Source: Actinomycetes bacterium (GTDB taxonomy: Bacteria > Actinomycetota > Acidimicrobiia > Spongiisociales > UBA5794). From it: a stretch of 49,361 bases of DNA. The DNA lies in assembly GCA_024638645.1 (NCBI GenBank), contig JAHEJX010000018.1, forward strand, positions 1 to 49,361. The letters are read 5' to 3'. Under the pieces are notes generated by a model. The model was not told the DNA's origin, did not search any database, and worked only from the letters and a program-made list of their open reading frames with translations. This document shows positions 12,876-19,246 of this stretch, in pieces. Position 1 is the first letter of the stretch. Every line of letters starts with the position of its first letter. The position numbers were made by a program, and so were the translations under genes.

Positions 12876-13529
12876 TCAGCTCGCCCGCTTGCCTGTATAG
12901 CCCTTTCCTTCGCCATCATCCGGCTCGATGAGCCGGACAATCGCCCTTGTCGGGCCGGTGGCCTCGAAGATCAGGCCCTGCGCAGGGCCCGCCTTGAGTA
13001 TGTCCTGTGCGAAGGTCTCACCGATCTTTACCTTGAGCGGCTTGGCTGGTTCGTACTTGGTGCGCCCGCGACGCACGTAACGCACCTCGAGGCCCATCGC
13101 ACCCTTGCCGTGCTCGTTGGTGATCTCGTACATCCCCGGGCGGAGCACGGTGGCCGCGAAGAGGTCACCCTCCTGCAGCCGTCTGCTGTCGAACTCGACG
13201 CCACGCTTGCCGGTACTGCGCACCACGACGGCATAGCGCCTATTGCCGGAGCCGACGTAGAACGACCCGTAACCGCCGACATCGAGATCGGCTTCGTGTT
13301 TGTCGCAGCACTTGTCAACGTGTCGATGTTCGGCAGCGTCGGCGAGGTCGACCTGCATCGCAGGCCTCCCGCCTTCTGCCACGGTGATCTCCACTTCAGC
13401 CACCTCCCGTCCGTCGGCAAGGACGGTCGCGAGATACCTTCCGGCCTCGTTGAATCGATGCACTACGGTGCCGAGGGCGCCGAGCGCTCCGCTATCGAGA
13501 CCGATCTGTGTGAATGCTTCTGTTCTCAT
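12876..13529 (-). CDS. Unknown soluble protein with a possible copper-less cupredoxin-like domain
   Basis: A 217-aa protein with no signal peptide or membrane segment; family not recognised. Residues about 85-155 resemble a cupredoxin-type beta-sandwich. The run FDSRRLQEGDLFAATVL then RPGMYEIT has the spacing of F-D-S-G-x-L-x-x-G-x-x-F...x-G-x-Y/F in the true cupredoxin domains at the right end of this window. The Cys, His and Met copper ligands are missing. Two adjacent cysteines (CCDKHE) sit just before it. The ATG at 13529 follows AGGGGGTGAAC; a GTG at 13535 is possible. It is the third gene of a tight minus-strand cassette (9-base gap from the gene before). Confidence 0.62.
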   Translation of the reverse strand: MRTEAFTQIGLDSGALGALGTVVHRFNEAGRYLATVLADGREVAEVEITVAEGGRPAMQVDLADAAEHRHVDKCCDKHEADLDVGGYGSFYVGSGNRRYAVVVRSTGKRGVEFDSRRLQEGDLFAATVLRPGMYEITNEHGKGAMGLEVRYVRRGRTKYEPAKPLKVKIGETFAQDILKAGPAQGLIFEATGPTRAIVRLIEPDDGEGKGYTGKRAS

Positions 13530-13538
13530 GTTCACCCC

Positions 13539-14450
13539 CTATCCGACGTTCGCTTCAGCGATCATCTCGTCATCCGTTACCCGCACGTCGAAGTCCTCGA
13601 TTGGAACCTTCACCGGGATCAGCCCACCACTGGCAGGCAGAATCGGGAAAGGATCCTCAAACTCCGCAAGCGGGAACTGCGCTGCGAAGTAGTCGAGAAC
13701 CGCCGTTGTGATCAGGTTGAAGAGCCCGAGACTCACTCCGAGCAGATCAGACAGCCATTCGCCGATGTCGTCCGGTAGATCCAAGATCGCTCGGACCAGA
13801 TCGATGATCGGCCCGAATATCGCCTTGATCAGGTCCCTGGCCCATCCGGGCAGGAACCAGAGCAGACCGTCGATAGCGTTGTCGATTGCTATCTCCAACA
13901 GGTCTCCGACGATGTCGGCGAAGTCGAACAGGTCAATGTCCACACTCTCGGGGTCGACAAATATCTGCCACTTGTTGGCCAGATCGAGGTCTTGTGCCGT
14001 GAGGTAGTCCATGCCTGCAGGCCTGGCCGGATCGACGAAGTAATTCGTCACCAGGCTGGCGATGAAGCTGACTTCACTTCTCAGGAACGGCCCGAGATCC
14101 AGATCGATACCGATGTCCGGGTTGTCGTCGAACACGCATATCCGGGGCGCCCGCAGCACACACCCGAACGGTGTCGGGATGATGCAGAATCCTCCGATAC
14201 AAAGTTCGGGGATGTCGATCCCGACGAACGCCCGGAGCACTACCGGGTCGATGTCGAGCTCGGCTACCCGAACTGTGTTGTCGTTGCGCAGGTCGACGCT
14301 TCCGTTGGCTAGCCGGATGTCGACCTCATAGCCGGCCACGAACGGTCCGACGCTCGCGGTGTCCGACGCCGCGAGCCGGAACTCGTCTCGCACATGGTTG
14401 AAGAGTTCGACGAATGCAGCTTCTGACGCTGCGACTGTGATGTCCGCCAT
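13539..14450 (-). CDS. Unknown soluble protein, middle gene of three-gene cassette
   Basis: A 303-aa acidic protein without signal peptide. The first 130 residues are predicted mostly beta, with hydrophobic/acidic alternation and a cysteine-containing segment (ELCIGGFCIIPTPFG). Residues about 170-270 contain several amphipathic helices rich in Leu, Ile and Asp (DFADIVGDLLEIAIDNAIDG and onward), which could line a lipid-binding groove or sit on a membrane. I recognise no named family. The upstream stop and this ATG share one base (TGATG), so translation is coupled to the 280-aa gene before it. Confidence 0.7.
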   Translation of the reverse strand: MADITVAASEAAFVELFNHVRDEFRLAASDTASVGPFVAGYEVDIRLANGSVDLRNDNTVRVAELDIDPVVLRAFVGIDIPELCIGGFCIIPTPFGCVLRAPRICVFDDNPDIGIDLDLGPFLRSEVSFIASLVTNYFVDPARPAGMDYLTAQDLDLANKWQIFVDPESVDIDLFDFADIVGDLLEIAIDNAIDGLLWFLPGWARDLIKAIFGPIIDLVRAILDLPDDIGEWLSDLLGVSLGLFNLITTAVLDYFAAQFPLAEFEDPFPILPASGGLIPVKVPIEDFDVRVTDDEMIAEANVG

Positions 14451-15292
14451 CAGGCCACCTCCATGTCCACAAAGACCTTGAGCTGGTCATCCTCTATGGC
14501 CGGATTGTTCGGCGGCGTTGTTGCAGCCTTGATCGTCACCGAGCCGAGATTGAGCGGCAGGTCGAACACGAAGACCGGTAGCGCCACCCGCAGCCGCGGA
14601 AGGATCACATACCGAACCAACGCTTCGATGTAGCACTCCAGCCCGTTCTCCAGGCCCTCAGGCTCGACGTCAACGATCTCGAGCCCATCGAGTTTCAACT
14701 CGACAACCTGGAACCCTTCCGGCCCTGTCACTTCTGCGTGCCCGGATGCGTACAGCCGCAATTCGAAGCATGTCAGATGCTCAACGGGCAGAGTGATTGG
14801 ATCACGCTTTTCCCTATCCGGTACATGCGTCGCCGGGTTGTCTCCACCTGGAATCGCAATCGGTTCCTGAGGCGCAGGCGGGAACTCCTCGTACACCCAG
14901 TCGGGTGGACATCCGATTCCGCCACACACCCGCGCCATCAACCCGAACTGTTGCTTGCCCAGCTTGCCTCCGAGCTGGCGCGGCAATTCCATGTTTGATG
15001 GATGGAAGTCGATCTTGACCTCCGCTAGCTGCGCAGCCCAGTTGAGGCTGTAGATGCCACCGGTGCCGGGTATCGGCAGCGGCTGTTCCACGGTGACGAC
15101 GGGATTTGATCTCCCGATCACCTCTGGTGCGACTTCGATGCGACAGCAGAGCCGTTTCATCCAGTCGTCTGCGACCCATTGGGTTCCGTAATTGAAGAGC
15201 GATGGTCTCTTGGCGAGAACGTGCTCCAGGACCCGGTTGACGCCGTTTTCGTGGAAACTTCCGTAGAAGTCCGAAAAATCGGTCAACGCCAT
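14450..15292 (-). CDS. Unknown soluble protein, first gene of three-gene cassette
   Basis: A 280-aa protein with no signal peptide or clear membrane helix. The N-terminus (NGVNRVLEHVLAKRP) is helical; the rest reads as beta-rich, with cysteines in WMKRLCCRIEV and VCGGIGCPPDW and a proline-rich loop (about 140-150). The last 80 residues again look like alternating beta strands (LELKLDGLEI-type). Family not recognised. The ATG is preceded by AAGGGGGTGACCT, a strong site closely like that of the third gene of the cassette. It is translationally coupled to the 303-aa gene by TGATG. Confidence 0.7.
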   Translation of the reverse strand: MALTDFSDFYGSFHENGVNRVLEHVLAKRPSLFNYGTQWVADDWMKRLCCRIEVAPEVIGRSNPVVTVEQPLPIPGTGGIYSLNWAAQLAEVKIDFHPSNMELPRQLGGKLGKQQFGLMARVCGGIGCPPDWVYEEFPPAPQEPIAIPGGDNPATHVPDREKRDPITLPVEHLTCFELRLYASGHAEVTGPEGFQVVELKLDGLEIVDVEPEGLENGLECYIEALVRYVILPRLRVALPVFVFDLPLNLGSVTIKAATTPPNNPAIEDDQLKVFVDMEVA

Positions 15293-15390
15293 AGGTCACC
15301 CCCTTCGTTTGTCATGAGCGCCGTTTTGGCACTCCACGTGTGCAAGGGGATGCAGAAAGTGGCGGCCAGATACCTTGTTTTGGGCTAGAG

Positions 15391-15424
15391 AAGAGGGGGT
15401 GGAGCCACGGCTCCACCCCCTCTT
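15391..15424 (-). terminator. Perfect 16-bp inverted repeat, probable terminator of the DUF4349 gene
   Basis: AAGAGGGGGTGGAGCC (15391-15406) is followed after two bases by its exact reverse complement (15409-15424). The stem is very stable. It lies 17 bases past the stop of the DUF4349 lipoprotein gene and about 100 bases upstream of the next minus-strand gene. The stem ends in TCTT and is followed on the minus strand by CTCT, a poor uridine tract. The position best fits a terminator or transcript-protecting hairpin. Confidence 0.6.
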
Positions 15425-15441
15425 GTGGTGCGGGAAGGGTC

Positions 15442-16836
15442 TTAGACGTCGTCTTCGAGGTCCCAATCGTCTTCCGGTTCGGTGATCTCTTCGCCACCAG
15501 GTGCCACCGGCACGCGAGGAGCAGGCATTGCCTTGAGGGCTTCCTGCTTCTTGGCAAGCCGCTGCCTACGCCACCGCATGTAGAACCAGCCGAGGACGAG
15601 CACCCACACGAACGGAAGTGCGAGGCCGGCGAGGAGGATCAGCACCTTGACGAAGTTGATCAACACCTCCCAGCTGCGCTCGAGGCCCTCGGTGAACCCT
15701 GGTATGCCACCCGGATCACTTGCGACCAGGGCGAGAGTCGAGACGTTGGACGCGGAGCGTCCCTCAATCGGTGTGCCATCTGCCGTGATCGGCGTCGCAG
15801 TCACCCGAGTCTGCGAGCGCAGAGTGCGCTCCAAGGTGAGCGGGGTAGCCATGACGATCGACTGTCCAGGCTCCAACTGCGCGTTGAGATCGCCGAAGAC
15901 CACAGTGAAGTCGGTGAGCTCGATTCCGAGCACAACGTCGCGCACGTCGATGTCGACCAACGCGGTGTCACCCACGTTGGTGATCTCGATGCAATAGGTC
16001 ACTGTTTCGCCCTCGATTACATCGATGCCGGCGTCGCCTGGGCAAGAAGCGCCACTGTCTTCGAAGCCGACGTATGCCGTCGGCTGCACGTCAATGCCCG
16101 GGCGGGCCGCCGACTGCGTGATTGTCAGCGTGATCGTGGCCAGGCCGACCTGGTTCTGCAGCGTGCGCAGTGAGCCCCTGAGCTGTTCGAGCGCCGTCTC
16201 TCTGGCGAGAAGCTGGTTCTCGAGCTCGGTGATGGTCTTGATCGCGTCTGCCTCTTCGAGGAGCGTTCGCAGCCGCTCCACACTGGTGACAGACGTAGCG
16301 ATACGGCTCTCCAGATCGACAATGCGATCTGTGACATCGTCTGCCGTCACGGTTTGGGTGCGGATCTCGCCGATTCCTCCCAACGCGGCAAGGGCGTCTT
16401 GGAAGCGCTCAGGCGGCACTTTGAACACCAACACGCTGGTCGGCTCGTTGCCGCCGGCGGACTGTTGTCCAAATAGGAAGCCGTCGAACGTCTCCATGAT
16501 GCGCGATGCCTCGGCGCCGGCCGAGCCCACATCGTCCACTTCCACCGTGACGGTGGCGGTGAAGATGATGTCCCGGCCTGTGGTGATTGGTGCCCTGACC
16601 GGCTCGGCGATTCCGCCTGAGCCAAGGTCCTGCCTGGCTTCCTCGCCGCCTGCCGCGCCTTGGCCGCCCTGAGTCGGGGCAACAGTCGTTGCCGCTGGAG
16701 CTTCAGCACCAACGGCGGTGGCAGCATCGTCCGAGTCTCCGCCACAGGCGGCAGCCACGAAAGCGAGGGCGGCCACGGCCGCCCCAATTCGGATTGTTAT
16801 TGGTCTTTTTCTCGTTATCTGCTTGCTATCGATCAT
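15442..16836 (-). CDS. DUF4349 domain lipoprotein with C-terminal membrane anchor
   Basis: A 464-aa envelope protein. The signal peptide ends in a lipobox with Cys31 (VAAACGG). After a low-complexity Ala/Gly/Thr stretch, residues about 85-250 form the DUF4349 domain (TVTVEVDDVGSAGAEASRI...), including a coiled-coil segment about 165-225. Residues about 255-365 look like an Ig-like DUF11-type domain inserted before the anchor (VTYCIEITNVGDTALVDIDV). A transmembrane helix lies near 395-422, followed by a basic then acidic cytoplasmic tail. DUF4349 proteins are common in Actinomycetota and Firmicutes, function unknown. The ATG follows GGGAGG with 8 bases. It is divergent from the two-component operon, which may control it. 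Confidence 0.85.
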   Translation of the reverse strand: MIDSKQITRKRPITIRIGAAVAALAFVAAACGGDSDDAATAVGAEAPAATTVAPTQGGQGAAGGEEARQDLGSGGIAEPVRAPITTGRDIIFTATVTVEVDDVGSAGAEASRIMETFDGFLFGQQSAGGNEPTSVLVFKVPPERFQDALAALGGIGEIRTQTVTADDVTDRIVDLESRIATSVTSVERLRTLLEEADAIKTITELENQLLARETALEQLRGSLRTLQNQVGLATITLTITQSAARPGIDVQPTAYVGFEDSGASCPGDAGIDVIEGETVTYCIEITNVGDTALVDIDVRDVVLGIELTDFTVVFGDLNAQLEPGQSIVMATPLTLERTLRSQTRVTATPITADGTPIEGRSASNVSTLALVASDPGGIPGFTEGLERSWEVLINFVKVLILLAGLALPFVWVLVLGWFYMRWRRQRLAKKQEALKAMPAPRVPVAPGGEEITEPEDDWDLEDDV

Positions 16837-16912
16837 TGATCAGACCTCCCGATCTGGTCCTAGAGGTCTGACGATCGGCGCTCACCGTTGGGTTCCCCGA
16901 CCCTGTAGAGCC

Positions 16913-16989
16913 GGTATCTCGCATCTGGTATCTCGTAGCTCGTCACAGATACCAACTACTCAGATACGGGATACTGTTCACCTGATACC
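16913..16989. repeat. Cluster of GGTATCT/AGATACC short repeats
   Basis: Within 77 bases there are GGTATCTCG (16913-16921 and 16927-16935), AGATACC (16947-16953), AGATACG (16962-16968) and TGATACC (16983-16989). The 11-mer CAGATACCAAC (16946-16956) recurs exactly at 21465-21475. The 13-mer ATCTGGTATCTCG here is the reverse complement of part of 21457-21472. They lie in the divergent intergenic region before the two-component operon. This is either a dispersed repeat family or a binding site. Confidence 0.6.
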
Positions 16990-17001
16990 TCTCCGCCCCT
17001 T

Positions 17002-17034
17002 CTTCACATTCCCTCCACATTTGTCCTTCACATT
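17002..17034 (+). promoter_or_regulatory. Three direct repeats CTYCACATT, candidate response-regulator operator
   Basis: CTTCACATT (17002-17010), CTCCACATT (17013-17021) and CTTCACATT (17026-17034) are on the same strand at spacings of 11 and 13 bases, close to one helical turn. OmpR-family regulators bind as head-to-tail dimers to direct repeats about 10-12 bases apart. The repeats lie 33 bases upstream of the first gene of an operon encoding such a regulator. Autoregulation is inferred. Confidence 0.5.
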
Positions 17035-17066
17035 GATGACAAGTTCAAGTGAAGGGAGACAAACAA

Positions 17067-17408
17067 ATGTTCCGGTTCGGCATCGCAGTCCTTGCCATTG
17101 TCGGCTTGGTTTCGTTGCTATCAGGTGCGGCGGGCTGGGCAGTTGCAGGAGGGGTATTCCTGTTGGCACCTTTGTTCTTCGTCTTCAAGATCATGTTCTT
17201 TCTCATGATCTTCGGGATGTTCAAAGCAGCTCTTGCCCATCGGCGTGGTTACTCGAACGAGGGCCCGTGGGGCTGGAGGCCCCGCCGACCCGTAACTCGG
17301 AGCAGCGGATCCTCGGAGAAGGAGCGCTTTGAAGAGTGGCACCGCATGGACCACGCCCGCAAGGAAGTCGACAGCTGGGTAGACCCCCAGGTCGACGAAG
17401 AGCTGTAA
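17067..17408 (+). CDS. Small membrane protein heading the two-component operon
   Basis: A 113-aa protein with two hydrophobic helices (about 3-25 and 28-55) and a charged cytoplasmic tail rich in Arg, Ser and Glu. Family not recognised. The ATG at 17067 follows GAAGGGAG at about ten bases; a GTG at 17049 would add six residues but lacks a site. It is 33 bases upstream of the response regulator on the same strand, so it is probably cotranscribed and may act as a sensor accessory or an output of the system. Confidence 0.75.
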   Translation: MFRFGIAVLAIVGLVSLLSGAAGWAVAGGVFLLAPLFFVFKIMFFLMIFGMFKAALAHRRGYSNEGPWGWRPRRPVTRSSGSSEKERFEEWHRMDHARKEVDSWVDPQVDEEL

Positions 17409-17441
17409 ACACAGCTCGCGTCAAACGGCGAGAATGCCACC

Positions 17442-18122
17442 GTGAAGAAAGTGCTCATCGTCGAGGACGAAGTCAAGATTGCCCGCCTGGTGCGCGATTA
17501 CCTCCGCCAGGCGGGCTTCGACGTGGTCGAAGCCACCGACGGACCTTCTGGGCTGGCAATGGCTCGCGCCGAGAAGCCGGACATGATTGTGCTGGATCTC
17601 GGCCTGCCCGGCATGGACGGCCTAGACGTGACTCGCCAACTGCGGGCCACGTCATCTGTGCCCATCATCATGCTGACGGCTCGCACTGAAGAGTCAGATC
17701 GCATCGTGGGCCTCGAACTCGGCGCAGACGATTACGTAGACAAGCCGTTCAGCCCCAAAGAGCTAGTGGCCAGAATTCGTGCCGTCTTGCGGCGTGCAGA
17801 CGCCACGATCGGCGGCGGAGAGTCGGTTACCGTCGGCGATCTTTCCATTGACATCCCGAAGCGCCGGGTGGAAGTCGCCGGCGAGGTCGTCGAGCTAACC
17901 ACTACGGAATTCGACCTACTCCTGACGATGGCTCGGCAGCCCGGGCGCATCTATACGCGTGCCCAGCTGCTCGACGCCATGCACGGTGTTTCCTTCGAGT
18001 CATACGAGCGCTCGGTCGACGCCCATATCAAGAATCTCCGGCGCAAGATCGAACCGGATCCGAAGCGGCCGGCTCGCGTCCTCACGGTATACGGCGTCGG
18101 CTACAAGTACGCCGATGAGTAG
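17442..18122 (+). CDS. OmpR/PhoB-family response regulator
   Basis: A 226-aa two-component response regulator. The receiver domain (1-120) has the acidic pair E8/D9, phospho-acceptor D52 (VLDLGLPGMDG), T79 and K101 (DKPF). The C-terminal winged helix (about 130-224) has the OmpR-type signature LTTTEFDLL...YTRAQLL...RSVDAHIKNLRRKI...GVGYKY. The start is GTG at 17442. Its stop overlaps the histidine kinase start by 8 bases, making them a coupled pair. Direct repeats upstream of the operon are its likely site. Confidence 0.97.
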   Translation: MKKVLIVEDEVKIARLVRDYLRQAGFDVVEATDGPSGLAMARAEKPDMIVLDLGLPGMDGLDVTRQLRATSSVPIIMLTARTEESDRIVGLELGADDYVDKPFSPKELVARIRAVLRRADATIGGGESVTVGDLSIDIPKRRVEVAGEVVELTTTEFDLLLTMARQPGRIYTRAQLLDAMHGVSFESYERSVDAHIKNLRRKIEPDPKRPARVLTVYGVGYKYADE

Positions 18123-19185
18123 GGGCCACTGGGGCGGGCAGTGGGGGCCTCCGAAACGGCCCGGCGGTCCTGAGGCGTGGGATTTCCGGCCCGGTCAGCA
18201 AGCGTGGCACGGGTTCGGACGCAAGATCTTCTTCGGAATGATCTTCTTCTTCGGCTTCATGGCCTTCATCGTCTGGGTCGCCTTCAAGATCATCTCAGCC
18301 ATCGTTCCCAGCGGGTGGGCGGCTCTCGCCGTCTTCGTAGTCATTTGGGTCTTTGCGATGTCCGGCGCCCGCACGCTGCGCCCGGTGCGGCGCCTCATCG
18401 ACGCGGCAGGAAGGCTGGCAGACGGCGACTACTCGGTGCGGGTCAGCCCGGCGGGCTCCGGCTCGAGCCGGCGGGTAGTGCGGTCGTTCAACTCGATGGC
18501 AGAGCGCCTCGAATCTGCGGACGAACAGCGTCGCCAGTTGCTTGCCGATCTCGGCCACGAGCTGCGAACTCCGCTCACTGTGGTTCGTGGAGAGATCGAA
18601 GCGATCGTCGACGGTGTCCATCAGCCAGACCCGGAGCACATGCAGCAGCTCCTCGATGAAGTAGCGGTGATGGAGCGCCTCCTCGAAGACCTTCGCACGC
18701 TGAGCATGGCTGAGGCCGGGGCACTGGCGCTTCACGTCGAGCCGACCGACTTGTCGACGCTTGTCGCCGATGCCGTAGAGAGTCATCGTCGTATGGCCGA
18801 TGAGCAGGCAGTTGCCGTTTCGATCGCCGCAGACGACGTTGGCGATGTGCTGGTCGACCCGGTCCGAATCAAAGAGGTCGTCTCCAACCTCACTATCAAC
18901 GCATTGCGTGCCATGCCCGCTGGCGGAGCGTTGCGAGTAACCGTTCGCGAGCATGGTGGGGAGGCCATGATCCGCATCAAGGACACCGGAGTTGGTATCC
19001 ACGAAGAGGACCTCGAGGCGGTTTTCGAGCGGTTCCGCAAGGGTTCGACCTCGGCTGGTTCGGGGCTTGGCCTCACGATCAGCCGCGATCTCGTCGACGC
19101 CCACGGTGGAGTGATCGACATCCATTCCGAAGTTGGGGCAGGCACCACCGTCGAGGTGCTGCTTCCGATCAGGCGAGTCCAGTAG
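18115..19185 (+). CDS. Membrane sensor histidine kinase
   Basis: A 356-aa kinase, partner of the preceding response regulator. Two membrane helices lie about 38-85 with almost no extracytoplasmic loop, so it probably senses the membrane or an accessory membrane protein rather than a periplasmic ligand. A HAMP domain follows (about 88-140), then the dimerisation helix with phospho-acceptor H148 (LGHELRTPLT). The ATPase domain has N box NLTINALRAMP (about 256), G1 DTGVGI (about 290) and G2 GSGLGLTI (about 315). The N-terminus is rich in Gly, Trp and Pro (GHWGGQWGPPKRPGG). The ATG at 18115 overlaps the regulator's end by 8 bases. Confidence 0.95.
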   Translation: MSRGHWGGQWGPPKRPGGPEAWDFRPGQQAWHGFGRKIFFGMIFFFGFMAFIVWVAFKIISAIVPSGWAALAVFVVIWVFAMSGARTLRPVRRLIDAAGRLADGDYSVRVSPAGSGSSRRVVRSFNSMAERLESADEQRRQLLADLGHELRTPLTVVRGEIEAIVDGVHQPDPEHMQQLLDEVAVMERLLEDLRTLSMAEAGALALHVEPTDLSTLVADAVESHRRMADEQAVAVSIAADDVGDVLVDPVRIKEVVSNLTINALRAMPAGGALRVTVREHGGEAMIRIKDTGVGIHEEDLEAVFERFRKGSTSAGSGLGLTISRDLVDAHGGVIDIHSEVGAGTTVEVLLPIRRVQ

Positions 19186-19246
19186 CGCAAGATCCGGGGA
19201 GCCCCCCAACTCCGTATATTTTGTGGTCGGTGTGGAGCAGGAGGCA

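Noticed and set aside
15340..16173. 277-codon plus-strand open frame opposite the DUF4349 gene
   Set aside because: The opposite strand has a lipobox, coiled coil and membrane helix; this one has none and is a shadow frame.
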